Shown here: one piece after another, positions 55,001 to 62,468 of the stretch
Layout: the number at the start of each line of letters is the position of its first letter
How positions within the stretch are numbered: position 1 is the first letter of the stretch
NCBI GenBank assembly: GCA_963675945.1
Contig: OY780932.1
Span: forward strand, 3,348,001 to 3,412,000
DNA length: 64,000 nucleotides
Reading direction: 5' to 3'
From: G963556115 sp963675945
Lineage (GTDB): Bacteria; Planctomycetota; SZUA-567
The notes under the pieces: model-generated
Databases searched by the model: none
What the model was told of the DNA's origin: nothing
What the model saw: only the letters and a program-made list of their open reading frames with translations
Translations under genes and position numbers: made by a program

Positions 55001-55157
55001 CATACCGCTCAAAATTCGCAGCGGCTTGGCGTCTAACGTCATTCAAGCGGTCACCAGCAGCATATACCTGAGCTGCACCCAATACCAAAGACACAACCAG
55101 CAACAGACAACGCAAAGGCCAGCCTGCCATATATATTTTATTACCGGTAATCATCAT
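52092..55157 (-). CDS. Large secreted protein with possible TIM-barrel domain
   Basis: 1021 residues, function unknown. A signal peptide (ends VYA-A) is followed by a segment with a calcium-loop-like DLDGNGWPDFWEKI. Next comes a jelly-roll-like region (about 90-230, pattern of carbohydrate-binding modules). A central part (about 390-640) with ARYVKAALWPDNSDGS, GIRVTAQLKP and HIEYWQWGVDGDEDF looks like a glycosidase-type TIM barrel. Beta domains end the protein. Active-site residues could not be assigned. It lies between the GH3 gene and a PEGA lipoprotein on one strand. The start codon choice between two adjacent ATGs and one at 55130 is uncertain. Confidence 0.65.
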   Translation of the reverse strand: MMITGNKIYMAGWPLRCLLLVVSLVLGAAQVYAAGDRLNDVRRQAAANFERYDFEQYSEPIYNRDLDGNGWPDFWEKIVDDKNKDYLAREIRIVSDPTRPSKIPGVMGSVLRIPFDGTGVAIRVKVPREISPDMAYEITTFARTLRLEKSLVRLNALWVNIDDKGEQTVVGTNVLTVPPGQFDWTESPLSMKINTVPSNATHLILQLDIYDNPEFVGADRDGYAWFDDIVISSRPKIYMQPTFVDYSVDGLASPLPKPIPFNIEFRGLVDNVPESDTKFQGNNRKSYYRVVNIYDINGRPPLTRDGKPLKLDFERRKQTVSGALTTYPETININLQRLGVYYVHVILYGYKGKLLTEKTQVVGLWMPKVNRSMGADEEAQAGGFGVVIGQVPSSILSQEGVLANMVERTGARYVKAALWPDNSDGSDVTPYLNALSREFTKMRRSGIRVTAQLKPAKHILAGGNLFDIMKGRPNILEEFINRITKKFDAHIEYWQWGVDGDEDFSYGVQREDVGNAANLLTGRTSSPSQSYPVSLGVDAVVLPDVDVAYSTSIFVPSAMSIQNMYQQLVRLAPRYFSIFKQPANLLYPPSWLYDMSPEPEPVDETQAPQRKLEEWISIQLDACPMFVHDAKKERLMLNNMAKKSVMARVLNLPRIYIDSLIDPQRGLCRVDEEGNPVPMPAMLGLRVLEQQLTGTRYLGSFYLRNQHGYFPNYVFSKPSGREAVAVVWFEGTNTEEAPLDFGGGYRMEMIDLQGNTSPVPANTTFIATETPVIITGMSTAFVRTRMSVDILRSPELLMEATVQRQLLTVTNFFDQSISGIIELNYAARDDFEYEQNWVVQPTSIRFNIGRPLNRIPRNIVIPFRVRPPDNSPVDYGSDIGEKLVSLNVALMGDRPENLRLIRQTNMTGDIHGEMRRLTSLDDPNIDIIQLKLRWIPPKGVRNKGEILLRPFYRKGNNLETLMPTVSVPAYALGDLDTPAVSIEYPIPKYGGLEDTWIGYRQEDGPRFFNYNVSKLIGQESQ

Positions 55158-55188
55158 ATTCTAGAGCAATTCTTCATCGGAATAACAC

Positions 55189-55794
55189 CTATTGTATAGC
55201 CCCAAGCGGTTCCAGTTCGTCCATATCCTTACCCTGTTTATACTCAAAATCCATTGTCTCAACCGCAATCTGTGAGCGCACCTCCTGAGCATCGTTCTCA
55301 CTGGTCTCAGCTTTTTCCGGAAGAAGCGGCAGATCAACAGGATTACGCTGCGCATCATAGACGCGCCGATTGATAATAATCTCATCGGTTCTGGTTATCA
55401 TGTCATCAGCACGTTCAAGCACCGCAGACATCTCATCCGGGCCTTCGATCTTCTGCATAACATAGTGTAAACTCCGATCATCCTCAATTGTCGCTGGTAT
55501 TGCAGCTTCACTTATCAGATCAATCCCAGGCTGCTGGTAAAATGGTGCCGCCACCGGCTCCTTCACATACATTGGGTAGTAGCCCTCTGCCTCCAGCCTG
55601 ATACTGAATACCCCGTAATGCTTGAACGGGAGTTCAAAGGGGGTCTTGCCATGCCATTGTTCATTCACCCAAACCTCAGCCCCACTCGGCTCACTCGTAA
55701 TCACCATCTTTCTCTGCACGCACCCTGAAACCGTAAACAGGCCAAGAAGAAGAAAGAATGCAAGAATAACTAAAAGACCAACCCGTTTATTCAT
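55189..55794 (-). CDS. PEGA-domain lipoprotein
   Basis: 201 residues. The signal peptide has lipobox FTVSGC. A PEGA domain follows at once (VITSEPSGAEVWVNEQWHGKTPFELP, IRLEAEGYYPMY), a surface beta module common in PVC bacteria. The rest is polar and partly helical. The ATG at 55794 is chosen because GGAG stands six bases before it; one at 55818 is upstream and less likely. It is followed by the 1021-residue secreted protein and may act with it at the cell surface. Confidence 0.85.
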   Translation of the reverse strand: MNKRVGLLVILAFFLLLGLFTVSGCVQRKMVITSEPSGAEVWVNEQWHGKTPFELPFKHYGVFSIRLEAEGYYPMYVKEPVAAPFYQQPGIDLISEAAIPATIEDDRSLHYVMQKIEGPDEMSAVLERADDMITRTDEIIINRRVYDAQRNPVDLPLLPEKAETSENDAQEVRSQIAVETMDFEYKQGKDMDELEPLGAIQ

Positions 55795-56147
55795 CAGTAT
55801 CTCCAAAAAGATAATCACTCGCTACACAACTACCAAAACCCTCAGTATGCTATCGTCTCAACCCAAGCGCAAACCAAATCAATAATACATATATTCTGGT
55901 CATTTTTTTCAACTATCTGCGAAAAGTTTTTTTATTGAGTTTACTTAATTTTATAAATCCATTAGAATCATGTCAAGCAAACTTTATCTAATAAAGAGTT
56001 TGCATTTTTTTCAACCTTTCAGAGTTTCTTACATTGATTCATCTGAATTTCTTGAATTACCCGTTCTTATCTATATAATTAGTGAAATATTTAGGTAATA
56101 AGACATAAAGATAATAATATATTAATATATTTAAGGAGAGCTTTGTT
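55795..56147. other. Divergent intergenic region before the TPR lipoprotein
   Basis: 353 bases, very AT-rich, between the PEGA lipoprotein and the TPR lipoprotein genes. A good plus-strand promoter lies at 56052-56079. A minus-strand promoter was not clear. No small gene recognised. Confidence 0.45.
56052..56079 (+). promoter_or_regulatory. Predicted promoter of the TPR lipoprotein gene
   Basis: TTGAAT (56052-56057), 16-base spacer, perfect TATAAT (56074-56079). Confidence 0.6.
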
Positions 56148-57245
56148 TTGAATACTTCTCGACCTATAAAATATCTCTGGCTCCTGGTAGGCTCGCTGAT
56201 TATTGCCACCAGCGGCTGTGGAGAGCCAGATCTAATCGTAACCGACAGCACTCCCCAAAGCGAAGACATCTCCATTGATGAAACAGAGACCATAGTCACC
56301 GAAGAATCAGACAATTCCGGTATCGGAGGCTGGTGGGGTATTCGTCAGGTAAAAGAGACCTTCTCGAGTAGCAACAACGACGTAGATCCAAATATGGATT
56401 CCAATCTTCCCTTCTCCGCTACCGCCAGTGAAACTCCCGCCAATCCCGATGATGTCTGGATGAGCCAGGATCAAGCGACAAGTGACGCAGAATATCAGCG
56501 TGCCACCGAATTAATTGCTGCTCAGCAATTTGTCGAAGCTCAGGCAATTCTCCTTGATATTATCCAGCGACACCCGGAATCATCAAGTGCCTGGCGTTGG
56601 CTTGCTGACTGCTATTACAATCAACTCCAGTTAGCTGAAGCAATACGAGCCTATCAGAAAGCCCGCTCACTCTATCCCGAGAATTACTTTGCTATGCGTG
56701 GTGAGGGTTTTGCCCATCTGCATTATGGCAACGAACTCTGGAGACTCGGCAACCGCAAGCAAGCCCACGAAGAATACCGTCAGGCTCTGCGAACTCTACA
56801 GGAATGCATGCGTATCTACCCTGGCGATGTCGAAGCGCTATACGGTCGGAGCATGGCTGCTGAGGGCGCCAGCCGCAGACTTTACCAGAATGCAATCACC
56901 CTGCTACGCGCCCAGCGCATACCGGATGCGGAGAGCGAAGCCGGGATTTGTATTGAAGTTATCAGCGAAGGCATTGAATCTGCCCGGCAGAGACTACTCA
57001 AGAATCCTGATGAAATCGGCCCGATTATTATTACCGGTGGCCTATTCCAACGTCGAGCCATACTGCTCAAGAACTTCAAACGTTACGCTCAGGCTCTCGA
57101 CGATATTGACAATGCGGTCGCAGCATACGAAGCTGTTCTCAGTATCTCCCCAGACAACCTCCTGGCCAAGAAAGAGCTGGAAAAATGCACCAAGTATCAG
57201 GAGGAGATAAGCACTCTACTGGAGAATGATCCTACAGCATTCTAA
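56148..57245 (+). CDS. TPR-repeat lipoprotein
   Basis: 365 residues. Lipoprotein signal with lipobox ATSGC, an acidic low-complexity linker (about 25-100), then TPR repeats (ASSAWRWLADCYYNQLQ in similar form, LAEAIRAYQKARSLYPENY, AHEEYRQALRTLQECMRIYP) and a final helical repeat. Probably an outer-membrane or periplasmic scaffold; partner unknown. The start is a TTG with AAGGAGAG seven bases before it. Transcribed alone. Confidence 0.8.
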   Translation: MNTSRPIKYLWLLVGSLIIATSGCGEPDLIVTDSTPQSEDISIDETETIVTEESDNSGIGGWWGIRQVKETFSSSNNDVDPNMDSNLPFSATASETPANPDDVWMSQDQATSDAEYQRATELIAAQQFVEAQAILLDIIQRHPESSSAWRWLADCYYNQLQLAEAIRAYQKARSLYPENYFAMRGEGFAHLHYGNELWRLGNRKQAHEEYRQALRTLQECMRIYPGDVEALYGRSMAAEGASRRLYQNAITLLRAQRIPDAESEAGICIEVISEGIESARQRLLKNPDEIGPIIITGGLFQRRAILLKNFKRYAQALDDIDNAVAAYEAVLSISPDNLLAKKELEKCTKYQEEISTLLENDPTAF

Positions 57246-57277
57246 TAGCTACCTGACCAACATTTAAGCATATAACA

Positions 57278-57316
57278 TTAAAACCGGTATCGCTTAATAA
57301 GCTATACCGGTTTTAA
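57278..57316. terminator. Bidirectional terminator after the TPR lipoprotein gene
   Basis: Near-perfect palindrome: 13-base stem TTAAAACCGGTAT / ATACCGGTTTTAA, with an inner GCTTA/TAAGC extension and one mismatch between them. The ends supply T-rich tails in both directions. Confidence 0.8.
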
Positions 57317-57561
57317 GTTCCCTTGAACCTTAGTTAATACTAAAAAAACCTTGTGTTGAAATGATCTACCCCCATTAATAATACCATTCCGGAATATACT
57401 GGTATCGGGTCTGACGAAAGCGCCTAGACCTCCAAGGTAAGATTTTAGACTGGCATAAATCCAGGTTTTACACATCGAATCAGCTAGTATCGCCTCTGAG
57501 CGTCCTACGATTATACTCAGCCGGTAGTATGGCTACAGGCTGAGTCGGCAATATAGCAAAA

Positions 57562-57630
57562 AAGGCAAATTACATCAGTAATTTCCCCTGCCTTATAAAA
57601 TAAGTAATAGCCAAAACGGCTATTACTTAT
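57562..57630 (-). terminator. Tandem terminators after leuD
   Basis: First hairpin ATAAGTAATAGCC / GGCTATTACTTAT (57600-57630, 13 pairs). The second is AAGGC-AAATTAC / GTAATTT-GCCTT with a small bulge (57562-57594), followed on the minus strand by TTTTGC. Both lie just behind the leuD stop. Confidence 0.75.
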
Positions 57631-57652
57631 AATGAATATCAACAACTAAAGA

Positions 57653-58180
57653 CTAATACTTACTATCGGCATACCCCACCCAGCCTTCAGCCTCAACCAG
57701 AGCCGCATCGAATTCGTTCAACGCAAAATCAAGCGTCAAGGCTTCACCAGCAACCTTGAAAGATATCTTCTTTCCGGCAAAATCAACCTCTGCCAGCACA
57801 TCGCCCTTGGCCGACAAAGCGAAGAGAGAGTCAATCTGCTCTTTGGCAAGCTCTATCGCCATCATCCCGCAGTTGAACATATTCTGCCTGAAGATCCGCG
57901 CAAAGCTCTCTGCGATCACAATATTAATATCATTGACCTCAAAAGCCCAGGGCGCATGTTCACGCGAAGAACCGCAACCGAAGTTCTCACGCGAGACCAC
58001 GATCTTTGCCCGCTGCAACTTCTCACCCTTGAGATCAAAACCATCAATCTCCAGATCCTCGAGCAGATAAGGCTTGAGCGCCTCCTTCTTCACCTCGGTA
58101 AGATAGCGTGCAGGTATTATTTCATCAGTATTGATGTCTGACCTATCGAGAAAAATTACCTCTCCTCCAAAACTTTTCAT
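57653..58180 (-). CDS. leuD: 3-isopropylmalate dehydratase small subunit
   Basis: 175 residues, the swivel domain of the aconitase superfamily. NTDEIIPARYL near the start and NFGCGSSREHAPWAF are the family signatures. With LeuC it isomerises 2- to 3-isopropylmalate in leucine synthesis. Length fits the short archaeal-type small subunit, matching the LeuC type upstream. GGAGG precedes the ATG; 67 bases separate it from leuC. Confidence 0.94.
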   Translation of the reverse strand: MKSFGGEVIFLDRSDINTDEIIPARYLTEVKKEALKPYLLEDLEIDGFDLKGEKLQRAKIVVSRENFGCGSSREHAPWAFEVNDINIVIAESFARIFRQNMFNCGMMAIELAKEQIDSLFALSAKGDVLAEVDFAGKKISFKVAGEALTLDFALNEFDAALVEAEGWVGYADSKY

Positions 58181-58247
58181 TATATTAAGCCTCCAAAACG
58201 AGTTCGATTAATTTGATAAAACCTACTACGAAACAGAACTTCAGATA

Positions 58248-59534
58248 CTAGATAAATTCCCGGGGATCACAGAGTTCGCCTTTAACGGCCGCAGCAGCAG
58301 CCGAAGCCGGACTCATAAGGTGTACCATGCCGCCACGCCCCATTCTACCTACAAAATTCCTGTTAGTAGTCGACGCACAGACCTCACCCGGAGCCAAAAC
58401 CCCATTGCTCATTCCCAGACACGCTCCACAGGTAGGATTGGTCACACAGAACCCTGCCTGGCGGAAGATATCCATGGTACCATCCTTCATCGCTTCATCA
58501 AAGATCTTCGGGGTTGCCGGCGAGACAATACCTCTAACCCCAGGCGCCAATTTGTTGCCGATAAGTATCTTGGCAGCGGCATGCAGATCAGACAAACGCC
58601 CATTGGTACAACTACCGATATATATCTGATCCACCTTCATCCCCTGCTGAGTACTGAGCGCCACTACTTCGTCAGGCTTATAACCGACCGTACATACCGG
58701 CTCTATTGCCGCAGCATCAATCTTGATAATCTTAGCATACTCAGCCCCCTCGTCAGAGTGCCACTGCTTAAAATCAGCAAGAGCCTTTTCTTTATCATTA
58801 TCATAGTCATCGGCGACAAACTCCCAGAGATAGTCGAGCGTAACCGCATCCGGCAAGCAGATACCACAGGTACCGCCAGCCTCAATAGCCATATTCGACA
58901 GAGTCATACGTTCTTCCATACTCATGTTATCAATAGTCGAGCCGACAAACTCAATCACATGATCAGTAGCCCCGCTTACAGTCAACTCTTTGATAATAGT
59001 CAAGATTACATCCTTGGCATAAACCCCTTCCCCAAGTCTGCCCTCGACCACTACCTTAATACTCGCAGGCTTCCGGAAAGCACACACACCCTTGAGTATA
59101 CCCACCTCCAGATCGGTCGTACCGACTCCGGCGGCAAACGCACCGAAAGCACCATGGGTACAGGTATGACTATCCCCCATGATTACCGTATATCCGGGTC
59201 TAATAAAACCTTTCTCAGGAAATATCGCATGACAGACGCCATTACCCCCGATATCAAAGAAATCCTTAATATCATGCCTCCTGGCCCAATCCCGGAGAAT
59301 CTTGGCTTGAATAGCTGTCTTCGTATCTTTTGACGGAGTCACATGATCAATCACTGCCTTAATCTTGGTTGGATCAAATACTCTGTCCATTCCTCTATAT
59401 TCCAGGTCAGCAATAGCGACAGGCGTAGTGATTTCATGGCACATCACAACATCTAGCGACAAAACATTTGTCCCAGCAAATGGTTGATCCTTCAAATGTG
59501 CAGCAAATATCTTATCTGCAATATTTTGTGGCAT
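58248..59534 (-). CDS. leuC: 3-isopropylmalate dehydratase large subunit
   Basis: 428 residues, short (about 420) archaeal-type LeuC. The 4Fe-4S cysteines are in GSCTNGR and CGACLGM; MGDSHTCTHGAFGAFAAGVGTTD and GGTCGICLPD are typical. A homoaconitase function cannot be excluded from sequence, but the paired small subunit supports leucine synthesis. The reading frame extends to 59576; the ATG at 59534 (MPQNIADKIFAAH) is chosen because GGGAG stands seven bases before it. No leuA or leuB is in the window. Confidence 0.93.
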   Translation of the reverse strand: MPQNIADKIFAAHLKDQPFAGTNVLSLDVVMCHEITTPVAIADLEYRGMDRVFDPTKIKAVIDHVTPSKDTKTAIQAKILRDWARRHDIKDFFDIGGNGVCHAIFPEKGFIRPGYTVIMGDSHTCTHGAFGAFAAGVGTTDLEVGILKGVCAFRKPASIKVVVEGRLGEGVYAKDVILTIIKELTVSGATDHVIEFVGSTIDNMSMEERMTLSNMAIEAGGTCGICLPDAVTLDYLWEFVADDYDNDKEKALADFKQWHSDEGAEYAKIIKIDAAAIEPVCTVGYKPDEVVALSTQQGMKVDQIYIGSCTNGRLSDLHAAAKILIGNKLAPGVRGIVSPATPKIFDEAMKDGTMDIFRQAGFCVTNPTCGACLGMSNGVLAPGEVCASTTNRNFVGRMGRGGMVHLMSPASAAAAAVKGELCDPREFI

Positions 59535-59564
59535 TGTAATACTCCCAGCTAAACGTACAAAAAC

Positions 59565-59627
59565 ATCCGGTCTCAACTGAAGACCGGCTTAATTTCATTA
59601 TTTTACCCCTAGTCTTGCCCAAGTCAA
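59565..59627 (-). promoter_or_regulatory. leuC promoter and leader hairpin
   Basis: On the minus strand TTGACT (59622-59627), 16-base spacer, TAAAAT (59600-59605). Transcription would start just before a hairpin CCGGTCT / AGACCGG (about 59566-59587) that is followed by ATGTTTTTG. Stem plus T run resembles a terminator, so attenuation is possible, but no leucine-rich leader peptide was found. Confidence 0.5.
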
Positions 59628-59802
59628 TGCTATAATATGCGATAAAAGTATATTGCACATTCATACATATTCAATAATGTAAAATTATGTATTTTAACAT
59701 AAAGTACAAAAAGTCTTGCATCATTGCCTACCAGCAGTAATATCTTCTAGATACATAATGTAGACAGTGACCACCGTAATAACAACTTAAAGGAAGACTA
59801 TC

Positions 59803-60606
59803 ATGGGTTTATGTGGCATAACAAACGAAATTAAAGAAGATTTTGGCAGGCGCCTAAGAGCGGCACGAGATGCCAAAGGCTTATCGCGTCAAGTTCTCTC
59901 AGCCAGGCTTGGGGTAAGCCCCAAGACCGTTCAGAGTTGGGAGATGGGACGAACATTTATTGAAAAGCTCTCATTATTTCCCCTCATTGAGCGTGAACTT
60001 GGTATCTCACTCTCGGAGATAATAGAAGGGGCAATGGGTCATGATATAGACAGTAAGGGCAGACGCGCAGCCGAAAGCAGAGCAAAATACGGAACTAAAA
60101 CGCTTCCTGAAGAGAGCATAGCAGCTACCAACCCCATAACTTTCAACTTCAACCAGGTTCGCACCAACAATGAATTGGCTACGGATATCAGCAGTAATTT
60201 TCATGCCATTCCCATAATCAAACCGTCATCCATCTCCAAAGCCGTCGCAGACCTCAAGGAGAGTGATGTTATTGACCATACAATAATCAGTAAGGATTGG
60301 GTTCCGCGTGGTGGTGTAATGATCGCCTTTAGCGCCAGCGATGATGGCCTTGAACCGACAATCCCGCTGGACTCTCTGATTATTGTCGATAGAAGAGAGT
60401 TGGATCTAGAGAAGAGCATTGGCAGAAATATCGCTATTTTTCAGAAAGGCAAAGGACTCAAATTACGGCAACTCGAAGAAGGCACCAAAGACAGCGGTCT
60501 GCGCGGCATAACCAATAGTGGCAAGAGTAAGGGTAGTTTTGAGATCAAGCTGGACAAAGGTGATGTTATTCTAGGAAGAATAGTTGCGGTATTTGCTCCA
60601 TGCTAA
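59803..60606 (+). CDS. XRE-type repressor with S24-like domain lacking the catalytic serine
   Basis: 267 residues. N-terminal helix-turn-helix of the XRE/Cro type (about 15-70: FGRRLRAARDAKGLSRQVLSARLGVS and then TVQSWEMGR). A linker leads to a C-terminal S24-like beta domain. Where LexA and CI have GDSMxPT this protein reads DDGLEPTI, so the nucleophile Ser is Gly182; a Lys (220) remains. No Ala-Gly cleavage site was found. It should bind DNA and dimerise but not self-cleave. AAGGA precedes the ATG. It is divergent from leuC and has its own terminator. Its targets are unknown. Confidence 0.75.
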   Translation: MGLCGITNEIKEDFGRRLRAARDAKGLSRQVLSARLGVSPKTVQSWEMGRTFIEKLSLFPLIERELGISLSEIIEGAMGHDIDSKGRRAAESRAKYGTKTLPEESIAATNPITFNFNQVRTNNELATDISSNFHAIPIIKPSSISKAVADLKESDVIDHTIISKDWVPRGGVMIAFSASDDGLEPTIPLDSLIIVDRRELDLEKSIGRNIAIFQKGKGLKLRQLEEGTKDSGLRGITNSGKSKGSFEIKLDKGDVILGRIVAVFAPC

Positions 60607-60642
60607 AGGCCTAGTCCTCCCCTACAATTACCAAATTTTTGC

Positions 60643-60680
60643 AGGTCTACGGTACATTTTAGTATTGTAGACCTTTTTTT
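60643..60680 (+). terminator. Intrinsic terminator after the XRE/S24-like gene
   Basis: Stem AGGTCTAC / GTAGACCT with a 16-base loop region that can pair further (GTAC/GTAT partly), followed by seven T. Confidence 0.8.
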
Positions 60681-60787
60681 GTAGACTTTGCCGGGATAAT
60701 TTATAGAATTTTAAATAAAATAATATCCCCATTCAATAATAGTATTCTAGCCAGCACTATTATTATTCAGATTTTTGAGGAGTATAA

Positions 60788-61555
60788 ATGCTTAGCAATT
60801 CGGAACTTGAAGATATATTAGCGAGAGTAAGTTCTGGAGACTTGTCGGTGCAAACAGCACTCAAATACTGTCAACATACTGAAGACATTGGTTTTGCAAT
60901 AGTCGATCATGACCGGCAACGCCGATGTGGTTTTCCCGAAGTTATATTTGCCGAGGCAAAGACTCCTGAACATTCATTGGCAATCGCCAGGCGCCTTGTA
61001 GAAAAAACCGGGTTTGCTTTTCTTACCCGAGTACCGGATAATACCCGAGATCTACTCCTAGCCCAGTGGAATGACGCCGAGTATAATCCACTCTCAAAAA
61101 CTATGATAGTAGGCAAAGTTCCCACAAAAAAAACGGAGACAAGCTCTGCCAAGGTTTTAATCGTCTCTGCTGGCACAAGTGACATCCCGGTAGCTGAAGA
61201 AGCTGGGGTTACCGCCAGAGTTATGGGGTGCGATATTGAATATCTGCACGATGCTGGGATAGCCGGTCTGCACCGTATCTTGTCGCAAGGAGAACGCTTA
61301 CAGGAAGCAGAGGTAATAATAGTAACCGCTGGGATGGAAGGTGCGCTTCCAAGTGTTGTTGCCGGACTGGTAGACAGCCCGGTTATAGCGGTACCGACCA
61401 GTATCGGCTATGGCGCCTCCTTCAAGGGTATTGCCGCTCTGCTTGGGATGCTGACCTCATGCGCCAACGGGGTTGGAGTAGTCAACATTGATAATGGCTT
61501 TGGTGCAGGCTGCCTAGCCGCAAAGATCGTCAACTCCGGTAAAGGGGATAGATAA
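60788..61555 (+). CDS. larB: LarB, nickel-pincer cofactor biosynthesis carboxylase/hydrolase
   Basis: 255 residues. The C-terminal half is the PurE/AIR-carboxylase-like domain with VIIVTAGMEGALPSVVAGL, VPTSIGYGASFKGIAALLGML and VNIDNGFGAGC, all typical of LarB. LarB carboxylates nicotinic acid adenine dinucleotide and hydrolyses it, the first step towards the NPN cofactor of lactate racemase. larC, larE and larA are not in the window. TGAGGAG precedes the ATG; the stop overlaps the next start as TAATG. Confidence 0.92.
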   Translation: MLSNSELEDILARVSSGDLSVQTALKYCQHTEDIGFAIVDHDRQRRCGFPEVIFAEAKTPEHSLAIARRLVEKTGFAFLTRVPDNTRDLLLAQWNDAEYNPLSKTMIVGKVPTKKTETSSAKVLIVSAGTSDIPVAEEAGVTARVMGCDIEYLHDAGIAGLHRILSQGERLQEAEVIIVTAGMEGALPSVVAGLVDSPVIAVPTSIGYGASFKGIAALLGMLTSCANGVGVVNIDNGFGAGCLAAKIVNSGKGDR

Positions 61556-62415
61556 TGAATAATAACAAAGGGCTCATCAAATTACCAGAACGTCCACTTG
61601 ATGCCCATAAGAACAATGTCGGTAGAGTTCTAATTATTGCTGGTTCACGCGGATTCACCGGAGCTGGAGCACTCGCCTCGCGTGCAGCCTTGCGCTCAGG
61701 TGCGGGACTGGTAACCTGGGCCATACCCGAGAGCCTCTGTAACCTTGCCGAAAGCTTATGTCTGGAGAGCATAACTATACCCATAGCAGAAACTGACCAG
61801 CAAGCTCCGGCAGTGAGTGCCAGAGAGACCTTGCTCGAGGCTGCCCACGAATCGGATGCGGTTGTTCTAGGGCCGGGACTACCGGTTGCGGGAGAGAGTG
61901 GAGAGCTAATGCGTCTGCTTATCCCTGAGATCAAACGTACTCTTATTCTGGATGCTGGCGGAATACGCGCTCTAGGCAACAATCTAATAGCCTTGCGCAA
62001 CCGTAAGTATCCGACAATTCTTACCCCCCACCCCGGAGAATTCTCTGATATTATTGGTCTGAGCACTCAGGAGATACTGGCCAAGCGCGAGGAACATTGC
62101 AAAAGTTTTGCTGAAAAATCTTCAGCTGTAGTCCTCCTCAAAGGAGCCGGCACGATAATCAGCGATGGCAAAGAGGTGTATATCAATACCAGTGGCAATC
62201 CGGGTATGGCCACAGCCGGCATGGGCGACGTCCTCAGCGGCATAATCGCTGCTTTAGCTGCTGGCGGACTCGAGGCGTATGCCGCAACCTGCACCGGAGC
62301 CTATCTGCATGGCACGGCTGGCGACTTAGCCCGAGACCGACAGGGCATTCATGGTCTTATCGCCTCAGATGTCATTGCGGCACTTCCACAGGCGATCTGC
62401 AACTATCTGGATTAA
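61555..62415 (+). CDS. nnrD: ADP-dependent NAD(P)HX dehydratase
   Basis: 286 residues, YjeF C-terminal (ribokinase-like) family. Repairs hydrated NADH and NADPH. It shows NNVGRVLIIAGSRGFTGAGALAS, VVLGPGLP, TPHPGEF, VVLLKGAGTII and GNPGMATAGMGDVLSG, the complete signature. The epimerase half (NnrE) is not fused here. Translationally coupled to larB, both touching nicotinamide nucleotides. Confidence 0.93.
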   Translation: MNNNKGLIKLPERPLDAHKNNVGRVLIIAGSRGFTGAGALASRAALRSGAGLVTWAIPESLCNLAESLCLESITIPIAETDQQAPAVSARETLLEAAHESDAVVLGPGLPVAGESGELMRLLIPEIKRTLILDAGGIRALGNNLIALRNRKYPTILTPHPGEFSDIIGLSTQEILAKREEHCKSFAEKSSAVVLLKGAGTIISDGKEVYINTSGNPGMATAGMGDVLSGIIAALAAGGLEAYAATCTGAYLHGTAGDLARDRQGIHGLIASDVIAALPQAICNYLD

Positions 62416-62468
62416 AGATTATTCTCAACTGTTTTATTAAATATTATTGTTTATGAAAGTGATAATAA

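Larger units (their letters stand above)
57246..57652. other. Convergent intergenic region with clustered hairpins
   Basis: 407 bases. Between the palindrome at 57278 and the leu terminators lie about 170 bases (57381-57545) with four possible hairpins: ATACCA/TGGTAT, GGTCT/AGACC, CTGG/CCAG and ACTCAGCC/GGCTGAGT. This part is less AT-rich than its surroundings and has no ORF. It could hold an unidentified small RNA; the strand is undecided. Confidence 0.4.

Noticed and set aside
57410..57430. CTGACGA motif reminiscent of a hammerhead ribozyme core
   Set aside because: The required GAAA after stem II and the cleavage-site strand could not be placed.
58320..59333. 337-residue plus-strand ORF opposite leuC
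   Set aside because: Antisense shadow of a well-conserved gene.
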